The translations under genes and the position numbers were made by a program. 64,000 nt of DNA from CAXXXW01 sp963665555 (GTDB lineage: Bacteria; Pseudomonadota; Alphaproteobacteria; Thalassobaculales; Thalassobaculaceae), in contig OY762308.1 of the NCBI GenBank assembly GCA_963665555.2, positions 1,488,001 through 1,552,000 on the forward strand. The letters are read 5' to 3'. The notes beneath the pieces are model-generated. The model was not told the DNA's origin. It saw only the letters and a list, made by a program, of their open reading frames with translations, and did not search any database. This document shows, piece after piece, positions 35,478-44,644 of the stretch. The stretch's first letter is position 1. The number at the start of each line of letters is the position of its first letter.

Positions 35478-38400
35478 GACGCTTTCCGCTTGCGCCGAAC
35501 GCGCGCCCGCGCGCCCTGGGGATCGAGATGCCGGGCGCTCAATTCGGCGAGGGCGGCGAGGACGATGTTGCGCCGATCCGGCCCGCTGTCTTGCAAAACC
35601 CCGTCCAGGCGTTCCATGAGGGCCTCCACCTCCTCCCGTTCGCGCTCCGAGACATCGAACTCGTCGTGGATCGCGGCCGGCCGGCCGTCGAGGCCGACCA
35701 CCACCGCCATCGCGTGTCGCTTGTCGCGCCGCCCCTTCACGCGCGCGAACGCTTCGGCGCGCACGAAGCGTTGCGCCAGAGCGGCGAGTTCGACCGTCGC
35801 GCGGTCGATGTCGGGATCGACCCAGTTCCGGGGCGGTTTGTTCGCCGCCATGCCGGCGAGGCCCTCGATGTCGGCGTCGGTTCCGTCGAAACCGGCCAGC
35901 CGGACGATGAAGGCTTCCATGCGGTGGTCGCCGCCGAGCTCCCGGATGTTCTCCGCGCGGTCGCGCAACTCCGCCAAAGCCGCCGGCGAAGCGTTCGGAG
36001 TCCGGGTTTCTTCGAGCAGGGTATCTCGCAAGCGGCCGAGCAAAGCCGGCCATGCCTGGCGCAGTTCGATCAAGCCTCGCCGAACCCGTTCCGCGATCCG
36101 CCGCGCGGCCCCTTCGCCGTCCGTATCCACGGTCCCGTCTTCGGCGCTCGGCGACAGGCCGGGCAGGTCGTCGAAGATCAGCCGGTTGGGGTCCTTTGCC
36201 TGCTTGAACAACTCGCGGAGGCGTCGGGCGCTGCTGGAGAGGCGTTGCGTGCGCCTTGTCCAGGACGGCAGCCCGTCATGGATCGAGATCAGGCCGCGCG
36301 CGACCTCCAGAGGTTCGAGGTCGAGAAGCCGGTTCTCCTCGTCCAGTTCGCGCACGACATTCGCCAGTTCGGCCAAAAGGTCGCGCGACACGCCGGACAT
36401 ATCCATCCATCGAAGCCGGATCGCCGCCGGGTCCGCCAACAGGACATCGACATCCAGATCGGTCATGCGAGACTGGAACACGCCTTCGCGGTACAGCGCC
36501 AACTCGCCGCGTCGCGAGAGGAAGAACGCGACCGCGAGCACGGGCAACAGGCCGTCCTTGACGCCGAAGGGCGGCTTTCGCCACAGGCAATAGAGTTCGG
36601 AAACCGTGACGGCGCGATGCTTGTTCTCGCGCAGCAGGCGACGCGCCGCCTCCCAAGCCGGCGCCAAACGGGCGGGATCGTCCTCCTCCCCGTCCGGAGC
36701 CGCGAAGCGGCATCCCTCTTCGGCGACACGATGCAATCCGGTCGCGTGGAGCAAGGAAGCGTATAGCCCGCCCTCGGCCGGAAAGCCCTCGATGCCGAGC
36801 CGCTGCTCCCGCTCGTTCACGACCATGCGACGCAAGAGAACGTTTCGCGCGGCCGCGGCGCTGCTCGAAGGTCGCGCGCGGCCCAGAAGCTCGTTATGCA
36901 GGCGAGGCGCGCGCTCGAAACGGGTGTCGGCGAGGTCGGACGCAAGGCCGCTGAGCGCGGCGCGGGAGAGCGATGTTGCCTTGCCGTCCGCTCCCCAACG
37001 CCAGGTCGCGCCGTCGAGCGCTCGGGCCAGCTCGGTCTCGAGGCGGTCCCGGACGGACGAAATGCGCGCGAGAACCTCGGCGCGCGCCACTCTGTCGCCC
37101 TGAAGCTCGGGCGTGGACTCGCGAACGAGTTCCAACGCCGCCAACTCCGCCGCGAGCGCGGGGATGCCCCAAGCCGCCGGCGAGCAGCCGGCCACGACAT
37201 CGCGGTCGGCGAACATCGCCGTCGCCCGACGGCACAGGCGCCTCGCCTCCGCATCGGTCTCGCCCCCGGTCGGTATCGCGAGCAGGAAAACACCGGCCGC
37301 CTTGCCGTGTCGCGCGTGACGTGCGGCCGCGCGTTCGATTTCCGCGACCGGCACGGCCGCCACGTCGAACCATCTGAGCGCACCGGTTTCGTGATAGTGC
37401 CGCTTGGCCACGATCGGCCGCAGTCCGCCCACCGCGTCGAGCGCAGTCGTTTCGATCCTGGCGTCGTTCCGCGACGCCTCCTCGACCGCTCGCTCGATGT
37501 CGAAATCGCTCCCCTCGAAGATCGCCCAAGCATCGGCGAACCTCCGATAGACAACGAGGGACCGGCTTTGCAGACGCTCTAGCGCCGCGTGGATCGTCGT
37601 GGGCGCATAATCGGAATGGGCGAGAACAAGAAAGTCTCCTCGGGCAGGAAGGCCCGAGCGATCCTTCAAAAGGTCCGCCAAAGCGATGGTTTTCAGAAGT
37701 CGGACCTCCAACTCGTCTCCCCCAGCCGCGTCGCACCGTCGGAGCGCCTCCGCGGCCAGCGCCCAGCGATGACCATCGGGCGAGGCGAGGATCGAGGGTT
37801 CGAGGTTGATCCGCAGGTAATCCCACAACCGGTCGGGGCGGTAGAAGTCGAGCTCGGTCGCGTCCCTCAGGAAGTCCTGGAACCCGCCCGGTTCGGCGGA
37901 GTTGAGGAAGCCGAAGACGCTCCTCTGGTTCTGCCCGAAACGACGGCGCGAAAGCGGGCCTAGCAGGCACGCCGTCAATGGGTGCAACGGCCAGCACGCC
38001 TCCAGCATGCAGGCGAGGCGCGGAGAGGCCGCTGGTCCGACCAGCCGAGCCGCGTTCAGCGCCGAGGCGCCGGGAGGAACCGATCCGCGGCCGTTCTCAA
38101 TGGCGCGGCCGAGCACAACGATCTGTTCCTCCCCGGAGGCGCTGATGGCGAGGTCCACGAAACGGCCTTGCACCTTGGCCCATTCGTCGCGCATCTCGCG
38201 CGACAGCCGGTGCGCGTACTCCTCGAAGGACTGGTGCAGGATGCCGACGACAATCAGCCTGCCGCCGCTGCGGGATGCGCGCTCGGCCAGTTGCTGAAAA
38301 AGATGGATGTCGGACCCATCGCGCGCGGCGGCCTCCAGGAACTTCCCCATCTCGTCGATGAGAACCATCAGGCCGCCCCTTGTCACGGGAGCGCGCGCCG

Positions 38401-38875
38401 CAAGGCTTTCGAGCGTGTCGAGAACGCGGAGGTCGGTCCAGACTCTGGGCGTCGTCCGCCTCTTGGCAAAACCCGCCGCCCCGATCGCTTCGCCAATGGC
38501 TTGCGCCGGACGGTCGCGCCGTCCGGCCACGGGAAGCACGCGCCAACCGAGGCGGCGGCGCGGAAACGCGCTCGCGAGAAGCTCGGAGAGCGAGTCTCCA
38601 AGAACGGTCTCCGATCTCCCGCGCAACAGCCCATCGCCGCCCAAAGCCGCGGCGAGAACGACGGCCAAGCTCGATTTTCCGGCGCCGTAAGGTCCGGTCC
38701 AGGTAAACGCGCCTTGGCCGCTCTCGCGAACGTGTCGCGCCATGGTTCCGAGCGCTTCGGCCGAGGACGGCGGGCAAACGAAGCCTTCCAAGGCCGCCGG
38801 ATCGCCCAAGTCGGCGTCGATGCCGATCGCGCGCCGGTATCGCCGCGCCACGCGAACATGCCCGTCGAGACCCAT
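35474..38875 (-). CDS. Large P-loop ATPase of the DUF4007/PAPS-reductase operon
   Basis: 1133 residues. Walker A GPYGAGKSSLAVVLA is at residues 61-75 and a Walker-B-like GLMVLIDEMGKFLE near 170, followed by IVVGILHQSFEEYAHRLSRE. The size and N-terminal P-loop recall BrxC/PglY-type ATPases, but the homology cannot be proved by eye. Middle gene of a tightly packed three-gene operon: its ATG shares a base with the DUF4007 stop (TGATG), and its stop overlaps the next gene. Probably the motor or scaffold of the system. Confidence 0.72.
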   Translation of the reverse strand: MGLDGHVRVARRYRRAIGIDADLGDPAALEGFVCPPSSAEALGTMARHVRESGQGAFTWTGPYGAGKSSLAVVLAAALGGDGLLRGRSETVLGDSLSELLASAFPRRRLGWRVLPVAGRRDRPAQAIGEAIGAAGFAKRRTTPRVWTDLRVLDTLESLAARAPVTRGGLMVLIDEMGKFLEAAARDGSDIHLFQQLAERASRSGGRLIVVGILHQSFEEYAHRLSREMRDEWAKVQGRFVDLAISASGEEQIVVLGRAIENGRGSVPPGASALNAARLVGPAASPRLACMLEACWPLHPLTACLLGPLSRRRFGQNQRSVFGFLNSAEPGGFQDFLRDATELDFYRPDRLWDYLRINLEPSILASPDGHRWALAAEALRRCDAAGGDELEVRLLKTIALADLLKDRSGLPARGDFLVLAHSDYAPTTIHAALERLQSRSLVVYRRFADAWAIFEGSDFDIERAVEEASRNDARIETTALDAVGGLRPIVAKRHYHETGALRWFDVAAVPVAEIERAAARHARHGKAAGVFLLAIPTGGETDAEARRLCRRATAMFADRDVVAGCSPAAWGIPALAAELAALELVRESTPELQGDRVARAEVLARISSVRDRLETELARALDGATWRWGADGKATSLSRAALSGLASDLADTRFERAPRLHNELLGRARPSSSAAAARNVLLRRMVVNEREQRLGIEGFPAEGGLYASLLHATGLHRVAEEGCRFAAPDGEEDDPARLAPAWEAARRLLRENKHRAVTVSELYCLWRKPPFGVKDGLLPVLAVAFFLSRRGELALYREGVFQSRMTDLDVDVLLADPAAIRLRWMDMSGVSRDLLAELANVVRELDEENRLLDLEPLEVARGLISIHDGLPSWTRRTQRLSSSARRLRELFKQAKDPNRLIFDDLPGLSPSAEDGTVDTDGEGAARRIAERVRRGLIELRQAWPALLGRLRDTLLEETRTPNASPAALAELRDRAENIRELGGDHRMEAFIVRLAGFDGTDADIEGLAGMAANKPPRNWVDPDIDRATVELAALAQRFVRAEAFARVKGRRDKRHAMAVVVGLDGRPAAIHDEFDVSEREREEVEALMERLDGVLQDSGPDRRNIVLAALAELSARHLDPQGARARVRRKRKAS

Positions 38876-39813
38876 CAGGCGGCCTCCCTCCAGATTTCGG
38901 ACCGGTAGTCCCCGCGCACGAACTCGAACAGCATCTCGTCGTTCGGCTCGCGCACCTTGATCAGTTGCCTCAGACCGGCGGTTTCCGACCATCGATAGGC
39001 TCCGCCGCTGTCCTCCTCGATGCTCGAAAGCCGGTCCGAGAGTTCCGTTTCGTCGAGCAAGAATACCCGGCCGGGCGAGCCCGGCTCGTGGGACAAAGCC
39101 TCGAAGGACAGCGTTTGCGCGCCGCCTGACCGAGCCCAGAACTTGCTCAACGCGAACAAGAACACCCCCGCGCCGAGCGTGGGCTTGCGCCCTCGCACGA
39201 ATCGGAACCCGCTCCCCTCGCCATCGGCCCGAACCAAGCCGAGTTCCGCGAGCGGCGACTCCAGAGAGTCCTCATGGACCGGGTTTCCGGTCGGAGACTC
39301 CGACGCGTAGGAACGCACCAGACATGCGATATCGTTTTTGACGGTCGAAGCGGCGGCGCGACGCCATCCGAGATCGCTCGCGAGCCGGCCGATTCGCTTG
39401 GCGAGACCCTCCCGTTCGAAGGTTATCTCGGGGTAGTGGCTGAAGGCCCAAAACCATGTCGTGTTACGCGAGTCGCCACATAGGTGCCAATGGGCGAGCC
39501 AGATAGTAGCCGGGTTTTCCATGTACGGATCGAGACCTTCCGCCGCGAACAGGAGCTCGCCGAGCGGAGTTGTCGAACATCCGTCTTCCGCGACCACGCC
39601 CATCGCGGTCGCCCAATGGCGCATGGAGGCGACCATGTTCTTGCCCACGCCGAAGCGCGCGATCGCGTCGTCGGTAAGGAAGACCGGCTTGCCGCCGTCC
39701 GCAGTGGAGACGGCGTCGAACGCCTTCTTCAACCACCCGTAGCGAAGTGGAAAAGTCTCGTGCCCCGAGAATTTCGGCTTATACCCGTCCATGAAAAGAG
39801 GGCCGCGCGTCAT
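38875..39813 (-). CDS. DUF4007 family protein
   Basis: 312 residues from ATG 39813, which has GGGGAGGAG upstream; ATG 39792 is an alternative. KPKFSGHETFPLRYGWLKKA near the N-terminus and FGVGKNMVASMRHWATAMGV (about 55-74) are the family signature. DUF4007 proteins are, as far as I recall, found with PAPS-reductase-like proteins, ATPases and cysteine desulfurases in phosphorothioation-type defence loci. First gene of the operon, divergent from the desulfurase gene. Confidence 0.82.
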   Translation of the reverse strand: MTRGPLFMDGYKPKFSGHETFPLRYGWLKKAFDAVSTADGGKPVFLTDDAIARFGVGKNMVASMRHWATAMGVVAEDGCSTTPLGELLFAAEGLDPYMENPATIWLAHWHLCGDSRNTTWFWAFSHYPEITFEREGLAKRIGRLASDLGWRRAAASTVKNDIACLVRSYASESPTGNPVHEDSLESPLAELGLVRADGEGSGFRFVRGRKPTLGAGVFLFALSKFWARSGGAQTLSFEALSHEPGSPGRVFLLDETELSDRLSSIEEDSGGAYRWSETAGLRQLIKVREPNDEMLFEFVRGDYRSEIWREAA

Positions 39814-39916
39814 GGTCTCCTCCCCGCTGGGGAGCGTGTCCAGTTGGACTTTAGCCGTCCTCGGCGGTATCGTCAAAGCCGGCCTGGCGGCCGTAACCAG
39901 GGAGGCGCCGAACGCC

Positions 39917-41110
39917 ATGCCCGACGGGCCGATCCTGTACGCCGACTATCAGGCGACCACGCCGCTCGATCCTCGCGCCGCGGCGCGCATGGCGCCGTAT
40001 TGGGCCGAGGTCTTCGGCAACCCCCATTCCGTCGATCACGCCGCCGGATGGCGGGCTGAAGAGGCGGTCCGGGAAGCGGCGGAGGCCGTGGCGGCCTCGA
40101 TCGGAGCCGATCCGGACGAGATCGTCTTCACCTCCGGCGCCACCGAGTCGAACAATCTGGCCCTGTTCGGCCTTGCCCGGCGCGCGCCGCCTGGCCGTCG
40201 GCGCATTCTGGTGAGCGCCATCGAGCACAAATGCGTTCTTGCCGCCGCTCGCGCGCTCGCCGCGCGCGAGGGCTTTACGATCGATCCGTTGCCCGTGGAC
40301 CGGGAGGGTGCGGTCGATCTCGACGAGCTCGAACGGCGGCTCGACGACGATGTCCTGCTCGTCTCGATCATGGCGGTGAACAACGAGGTCGGCACAATTC
40401 AGGACATACCGAAAATCGCCCGCCTGCTCGCCGAGCGTGACATCCCGTTCCATTGCGACGCCGCGCAAGCTCCTTGCGCCATGGACATGCGCGACCTCGC
40501 CCTTCACGCCGATACGATCAGCCTCTCGGCGCACAAGATGCACGGGCCGCAAGGCATCGGGGCGCTTGCGGTTCGCCGCGATCTTCAGGACCGAATCGAA
40601 CCCCTCGTCCATGGCGGCGGACAACAGAACGGCCTGCGGTCCGGCACCGTGCCGGTCCCGCTTTGCGTCGGTTTCGGCGCGGCCGCGCGCATTGCCGTCG
40701 AGCCGGGCGCGGCCGACGAGCGCGCGCGGGTGGCGCGTCAACGCGGCGACTTCGTTAACCGCTTGCGCGCCGGCGGCGCGCCGGTGGCGATCAACGGCCC
40801 GATCGGAGAGCGCCGCCATCCCGGCAACGCGAATCTCCGCTTCGCCGGTTTCGACGCCAAGGCCGTTCTGGGCGCCTTGCAACCGCGCCTCGCCGCCTCG
40901 ACCGGCGCGGCGTGCGCCTCCGGCATTCCGGAGCCGTCGCATGTGCTTCGCGCTCTCGGTCTTTCCGCCGAGGAAAGCGACGCCTCGATCCGTTTCGGCT
41001 TCGGCCGTTTCACCGTCGACGACGAAATCGCGACCGCCGCGACCCTTGTCCTAGAGGCGTTGTCGTCGTCGGCGCCCGATTGTCGGGTTGCCGCGCAAGC
41101 AGGCGGTTGA
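39917..41110 (+). CDS. Cysteine desulfurase (IscS/DndA-like)
   Basis: 397 residues from ATG 39917 (GGGAGG about 12 bp upstream); the frame is open further but the family N-terminus PILYADYQATTPLDPRA starts here. PLP lysine in SLSAHKMHGPQGIGAL (about 205) and catalytic cysteine in STGAACASGIPEPSH (about 335). It removes sulfur from cysteine as a persulfide. Divergence by 103 bp from the DUF4007-ATPase-PAPS reductase operon suggests it is the sulfur donor of that system, as DndA is in Dnd loci. Confidence 0.88.
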   Translation: MPDGPILYADYQATTPLDPRAAARMAPYWAEVFGNPHSVDHAAGWRAEEAVREAAEAVAASIGADPDEIVFTSGATESNNLALFGLARRAPPGRRRILVSAIEHKCVLAAARALAAREGFTIDPLPVDREGAVDLDELERRLDDDVLLVSIMAVNNEVGTIQDIPKIARLLAERDIPFHCDAAQAPCAMDMRDLALHADTISLSAHKMHGPQGIGALAVRRDLQDRIEPLVHGGGQQNGLRSGTVPVPLCVGFGAAARIAVEPGAADERARVARQRGDFVNRLRAGGAPVAINGPIGERRHPGNANLRFAGFDAKAVLGALQPRLAASTGAACASGIPEPSHVLRALGLSAEESDASIRFGFGRFTVDDEIATAATLVLEALSSSAPDCRVAAQAGG

Positions 41111-41173
41111 AAGCGGCTGGCGGCCATCCTCCTCGCGTTGACGGCCTCCCGGGCGCGGCCCTAGGGCCGGGGC

Positions 41174-41410
41174 TCATATCCAGCAAGTGACGGTGGCGAC
41201 GATTGCGACGGCGGCGAGGAAGGCGGCGGCGAGCTTGTCGTAGCAGGTCGCGACGCGGCGGAAGTCCTCGAGGCGACAAAAGGCGCGCCCGGTCGCGTTG
41301 CGCTGGCGGCAAGCCTTCGCGTCGAAGGGATGCGCGCGCCGGCGGCACCGCACGGATCGCGGCGCTGTCGCAGGCCATGTCCGCGAGGCATGTCTCCGGA
41401 TAGCGAGCGC
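41174..41410 (-). pseudogene. IS5-family transposase remnant, C-terminal end
   Basis: The minus strand reads AFCRLEDFRRVATCYDKLAA then AFLAAVAIVATVTCWI and a stop, the C-terminal signature of IS5/IS427-type transposases. Further upstream, CLADMACDSAAIRAV is recognisable in another frame, so there is at least one frameshift or deletion. The IS630 element lies just beyond. Confidence 0.65.
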
Positions 41411-41455
41411 CGCTTGACCGGCGGCGCTCGCGGCGCGACCTGCCAGAGCATGTGC

Positions 41456-42509
41456 TAGAGCGGAATCCGATCATCATGCGCTGTATCCGGCGGCGGCGAA
41501 GTCGTTTCTGCATTCCTGGGGCGGGAAGGCGGTCGAGATGCGCCCAATGGCGGCCCAGAGGGCCTCGACGGCGCCTTCGGCGGCCTTTCGGAGCAGGGCC
41601 TTGAGCTTCGAGAAGGCGAGTTCGATGGGATCGGGGTCGGGACTGTAGGGCGGCGGGAAGAGCAAGCGCGCGCCGGCGGCCTCGATCGTGGACCGGACCG
41701 TCGGCCCCTTGCGGTTGGAAAGGTTGTCCATGACGACGATGTCGCCGGGGCGGAGTTCGGGGACGAGGACCTTGCCGACATAGGCCTCGAAGGCGTCGCG
41801 GTCGATCGGGCCGTCGATGACGAAGGGGGCGACCATGCCGCGGCGCGCGAGGCCCGCGACGAAGGTGGTCGTTTTCCAGTGGCCGTGGGGAACCGCCATG
41901 CGCAAGCGCTGTCCGCGCGGCGCCCACCCGTGGGCGCGGGCCATATTGGTCTTGGCAGAGGTTTCGTCGACGAAGACCAGCCGGTCGGGGTCGAGGCCGG
42001 GCTGGCTGTCGCGCCAGGCGCGGCGCTTTCTCAGGATGTCGGGGCGGTCCTGCTCGGCCGCGTGGGCGGTTTTTTTTCGCGTAACGCCGTGGCGTTCGAG
42101 GAAGCGGTGCAGCGTCCCGTAGCCGAAGGCCAGGCCGCGCGCGCCCAGGGCCATGCGCAACTCCTCGATGGTCGTGTCCGGCCTCTCCGCCAGCAGCGCC
42201 AGGATCGTCGCGCGTTGCGCCTCGATGCGGCCCGAACGCCGATCGCCGCCGAGCGGCCTGGCCCGCGGCTCCCCCTGCTCGCGCGCCCGCGCCCGCCAGC
42301 GGCTGACGCTCGCCGCGCTGACATCGAGGCGTTCGGCCGCCGCGCGATGGCTCGACCCCGCCGCCACCGCGGCGAGCACGCGAACGCGAAGATCGAGGGA
42401 AAGCGCTTTCGCCATATCCGCCGGCCTCCTCCTTCCGGCGGACATCTCGAACCGCAAATCGCCGCCCTCGGGAAGCCCCAACGATTCACTCCGGCCGGAC
42501 GATGCTCTA
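41456..42509. mobile_element. IS630-family insertion sequence
   Basis: Boundaries are proposed at TA dinucleotides 41456-41457 and 42508-42509, the target class of IS630. Reading inward, both ends start TAGAGC (CTAGAGCGG on the left, CTAGAGCATC on the right), after which the inverted match is weak. One transposase gene fills the element. Confidence 0.65.
41474..42415 (-). CDS. IS630-family transposase
   Basis: 313 residues from ATG 42415. An N-terminal helix-turn-helix (SSHRAAAERLDVSAASVSRW, about 22-41) is followed by a DDE domain: LVFVDETSAKTNMARAHGW, IVVMDNLSNRKGPTVR and PPPYSPDPDPIELAFSKLK carry the acidic residues D, D and E in the usual order. The frame is intact, so the element may still be active. 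It has no relation to the defence genes apart from having inserted beside them. Confidence 0.9.
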   Translation of the reverse strand: MAKALSLDLRVRVLAAVAAGSSHRAAAERLDVSAASVSRWRARAREQGEPRARPLGGDRRSGRIEAQRATILALLAERPDTTIEELRMALGARGLAFGYGTLHRFLERHGVTRKKTAHAAEQDRPDILRKRRAWRDSQPGLDPDRLVFVDETSAKTNMARAHGWAPRGQRLRMAVPHGHWKTTTFVAGLARRGMVAPFVIDGPIDRDAFEAYVGKVLVPELRPGDIVVMDNLSNRKGPTVRSTIEAAGARLLFPPPYSPDPDPIELAFSKLKALLRKAAEGAVEALWAAIGRISTAFPPQECRNDFAAAGYSA

Positions 42510-42682
42510 GAGCGGCAAGGCATTTTTCATGGCATGATGACTCGACCAATTCCACCAGTTAATCACTTATAGGATCGCTTATGTGAACTAAAGACGGCTT
42601 ATATCGCATCGTTGGCCAAATATAAATTCTACGGCCTATATAAATTGCTTGAAAGTGATCATCTTCCGGGTGGCGGCCCGGA

Positions 42683-42950
42683 AGAGGAAATGGTCGCCCC
42701 TTGCGGCCGTTTACCGTCGAGCTCGTCGGCGAAGGCATTGATCCAGCGGTTAAGGACGATGAGGTCGCCGGACAGGCCCCGGGCGCCGAAAAACTCGTAA
42801 CGCTACGCGCCGTTGGCCCGCTCGACATGGCCGTCGGGCTCGGAGGAGCGTCGCGGGAGGTCATGCAACGCGATGCCGTGGCGCCGGCACTCGGCCTCGA
42901 AGCCGGCGTCGAACCCGGAATCGCGGTCCGCCGCCATTCGGGCCCGGGGC
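42683..42950 (-). pseudogene. IS481/IS3-type transposase (integrase core) remnant
   Basis: The minus strand reads ADRDSGFDAGFEAECRRHGI, ALHDLPRRSSEPDGHVERAN and GA, then an in-frame TAG, then RYEFFGARGLSG and LNRWINAFADELDGKRPQGA. This is the end of a DDE integrase core (SPxxxGHVERAN and the final helix) with the usual Trp after NGA replaced by a stop. Only about 90 codons remain. The flanks 42510-42682 and 42951-43145 contain no gene. Confidence 0.65.
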
Positions 42951-43145
42951 AGGCTCCGAATAACGCCGACCCGAAAGGCCACGATTGCGGTTCAAGATGT
43001 ACGCCGGGAGGTAGAGGCCAGCGGAGATCTCGAACCGCATCCAACGGCCAAGGGGAATCCCCCTATAGGCCCGGACCCTAGTCTCGCGCCGGAAAGACGG
43101 GCTACTCGGAGGTTCGAGGCGGCGCGCCGCGCTGGCGCGCGCGGT

Positions 43146-43502
43146 TCATTCTCCATCCTTGCCGAACAGGTCCGCTATCGCCTTGGCGGCGCGGGCGCGC
43201 CGGGCGGCGGTGGCGCGCCGATGCGGCGCGTCGTGCGCGTTGTGGCAGCGCTGGCAGAGCAGGCGAAGGTTTGCGCGATCGTTGTTGGCGGGGTCGTGGT
43301 CGAGATGCGCCACTGTCAGCACGACCGGGCCGCCGGTCTCGGGGTGCGGGGCGCCGTCGGGCGCCCGGCAGTCCGGGTAGAGCGGCGATCCCTCGCGGCG
43401 GTCGGAAGCGCGGCGTTGTATCTCGGATCGGATCCGGCGCCATTCCGGCGAGCGGATGCTTCCGCCGGGGTACTTCGTCATGTTCTCGGGGGCTATCGGC
43501 AT
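43146..43502 (-). CDS. HNH endonuclease family protein
   Basis: 118 residues. VVLTVAHLDHDPANNDRANL then RLLCQRCHNAHDAPHR (about 60-97) is a clear HNH motif (H-N-H with CxxC). The opening MTKYPGGSIRSPEWRRIRSE is typical of small stand-alone HNH proteins on alphaproteobacterial plasmids and phages; ATG 43481 is an alternative start. The first Cys pair seen in relatives appears reduced to one Cys (YPDCRAPDG). Role unknown. Confidence 0.8.
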   Translation of the reverse strand: MPIAPENMTKYPGGSIRSPEWRRIRSEIQRRASDRREGSPLYPDCRAPDGAPHPETGGPVVLTVAHLDHDPANNDRANLRLLCQRCHNAHDAPHRRATAARRARAAKAIADLFGKDGE

Positions 43503-43576
43503 CGTCCGCCCTCGCGTCGGCGGGATCGCGAGCCTTGGGCTTTAGCGCTCGCCGAAACCCGCGCCGACGGCGAGGG

Positions 43577-44020
43577 TCACTCGGAGGTTCGGTCGGAAGA
43601 GGCCGCGGGTTCGGAGGGAGCGGGAGTTTGGGTTTCGACGGTTTTCTCCAGCGCGGCGAGGCGGGCGTCGAAGCGTTCGTTGCGGATTTCGACGACGGAG
43701 ATCAACCGGTCGATCTTGCCCGAAATCTCGACGAGTGTGTTCTGGACGCCGTCGATGCGCCGATTGGTCTCGTCGATCCGGGCGTTCAAGCTTGCGTTGG
43801 AGGCGTCGATTCTGGCGTCGAGGCGCGCGCCCATTTCGTCGATTCGGGCGTCGAGCCGGGCGCCCATTTCGTCGATCCTGGCGTCGACGCGCTCGATGCG
43901 GATTTGGGTCTGGGTTTCGCCTTGCATGACGACGAACACGATCCCGATAAGGCCGATGGCGACCACGATCGGGTTGGCGTGCTCGGCGAGAAACCGCTTG
44001 ATCCTGTTTTCGGTGGCCAT
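43577..44020 (-). CDS. Membrane-anchored coiled-coil protein, unknown
   Basis: 147 residues from ATG 44020 (GGGAG upstream). One membrane segment near the N-terminus (NPIVVAIGLIGIVFVVM, about 16-32) precedes a coiled coil made of DEMGARLDARI-type 11-residue repeats and an acidic tail. The design mirrors, in reverse order, the hendecad protein encoded at 21848 on the chromosome. Function unknown. Confidence 0.65.
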   Translation of the reverse strand: MATENRIKRFLAEHANPIVVAIGLIGIVFVVMQGETQTQIRIERVDARIDEMGARLDARIDEMGARLDARIDASNASLNARIDETNRRIDGVQNTLVEISGKIDRLISVVEIRNERFDARLAALEKTVETQTPAPSEPAASSDRTSE

Positions 44021-44088
44021 GGTCCGTCTCCCGTGCGCGGAGCGTGTCGGCGCGGGTTCGCAAGTCTGCGCCTTGTCCCAATCCCGGG

Positions 44089-44433
44089 TCAAGAGTGGGC
44101 CGGGGGCCGCGCCTTCTTCCCCAGGCTTCGTCCTTTCCCGGCTTTCCTTGCCTTAGGTCGTCGGAGCGGCGGACGTCCCGGTCGATCTTGTTCGGCGTCC
44201 GGCGCGGGCGGGGGCATGAACTGGCCGGTGCTGTGATTGGGTTTCGGCGGCCGCCGGAAGAAGAGAATGCCGCAAAGTTCGAGGTGGGAGAGAACGGCTT
44301 CGGCGATCGAGCGGTGCGCGCCGAAGTCGCCCGGCGCGCGTTTGCGAGGCCAGAGGCGGCGGTTCCGCCCGAGCGCGTATTCGATGTCGAACAGAATGGC
44401 CTTGCGGGGAACGGGTTTGGGTTCGCGCTCCAT
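44089..44433 (-). CDS. Hypothetical protein
   Basis: 114 residues from ATG 44433. The first half (RKAILFDIEYALGRNRRLWP, then HRSIAEAVLSHLELCGILFF) looks like a folded small domain; the second half is a Lys/Arg/Pro-rich tail. A weak GGAG lies 6 bp before the ATG. It lies in the same direction as the coiled-coil gene. Not recognised. Confidence 0.5.
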   Translation of the reverse strand: MEREPKPVPRKAILFDIEYALGRNRRLWPRKRAPGDFGAHRSIAEAVLSHLELCGILFFRRPPKPNHSTGQFMPPPAPDAEQDRPGRPPLRRPKARKAGKGRSLGKKARPPAHS

Positions 44434-44644
44434 GGGGCGCTCCGTCGAAGAACATAAAAGGAACTATCCCTCGGGCCAACGCGACGGGGCTGTCAAGCGA
44501 GATTCGTGCCGCGCGTCTGAGGTCATGGATCGGCGCGGCGCGCGGGACGCGCCTGGGGAGTATCGGCGGGGCGGAGGGTGGAGGGGGAAATGCCGTCGAA
44601 GGATGCCGACGGGAATCCGTGCCGGGATCGGCGGCTGGCGCCGG

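Noticed and set aside
34635..41110. Label as type 4 BREX
   Set aside because: A PAPS-reductase-like protein and a large ATPase are present, but no PglZ phosphatase-type or BrxL protease-type gene can be found.
34635..41110. Label as a standard Dnd system
   Set aside because: DndB, DndD and DndE are not seen and the PP-loop protein is much shorter than DndC, so I keep only the broader description.
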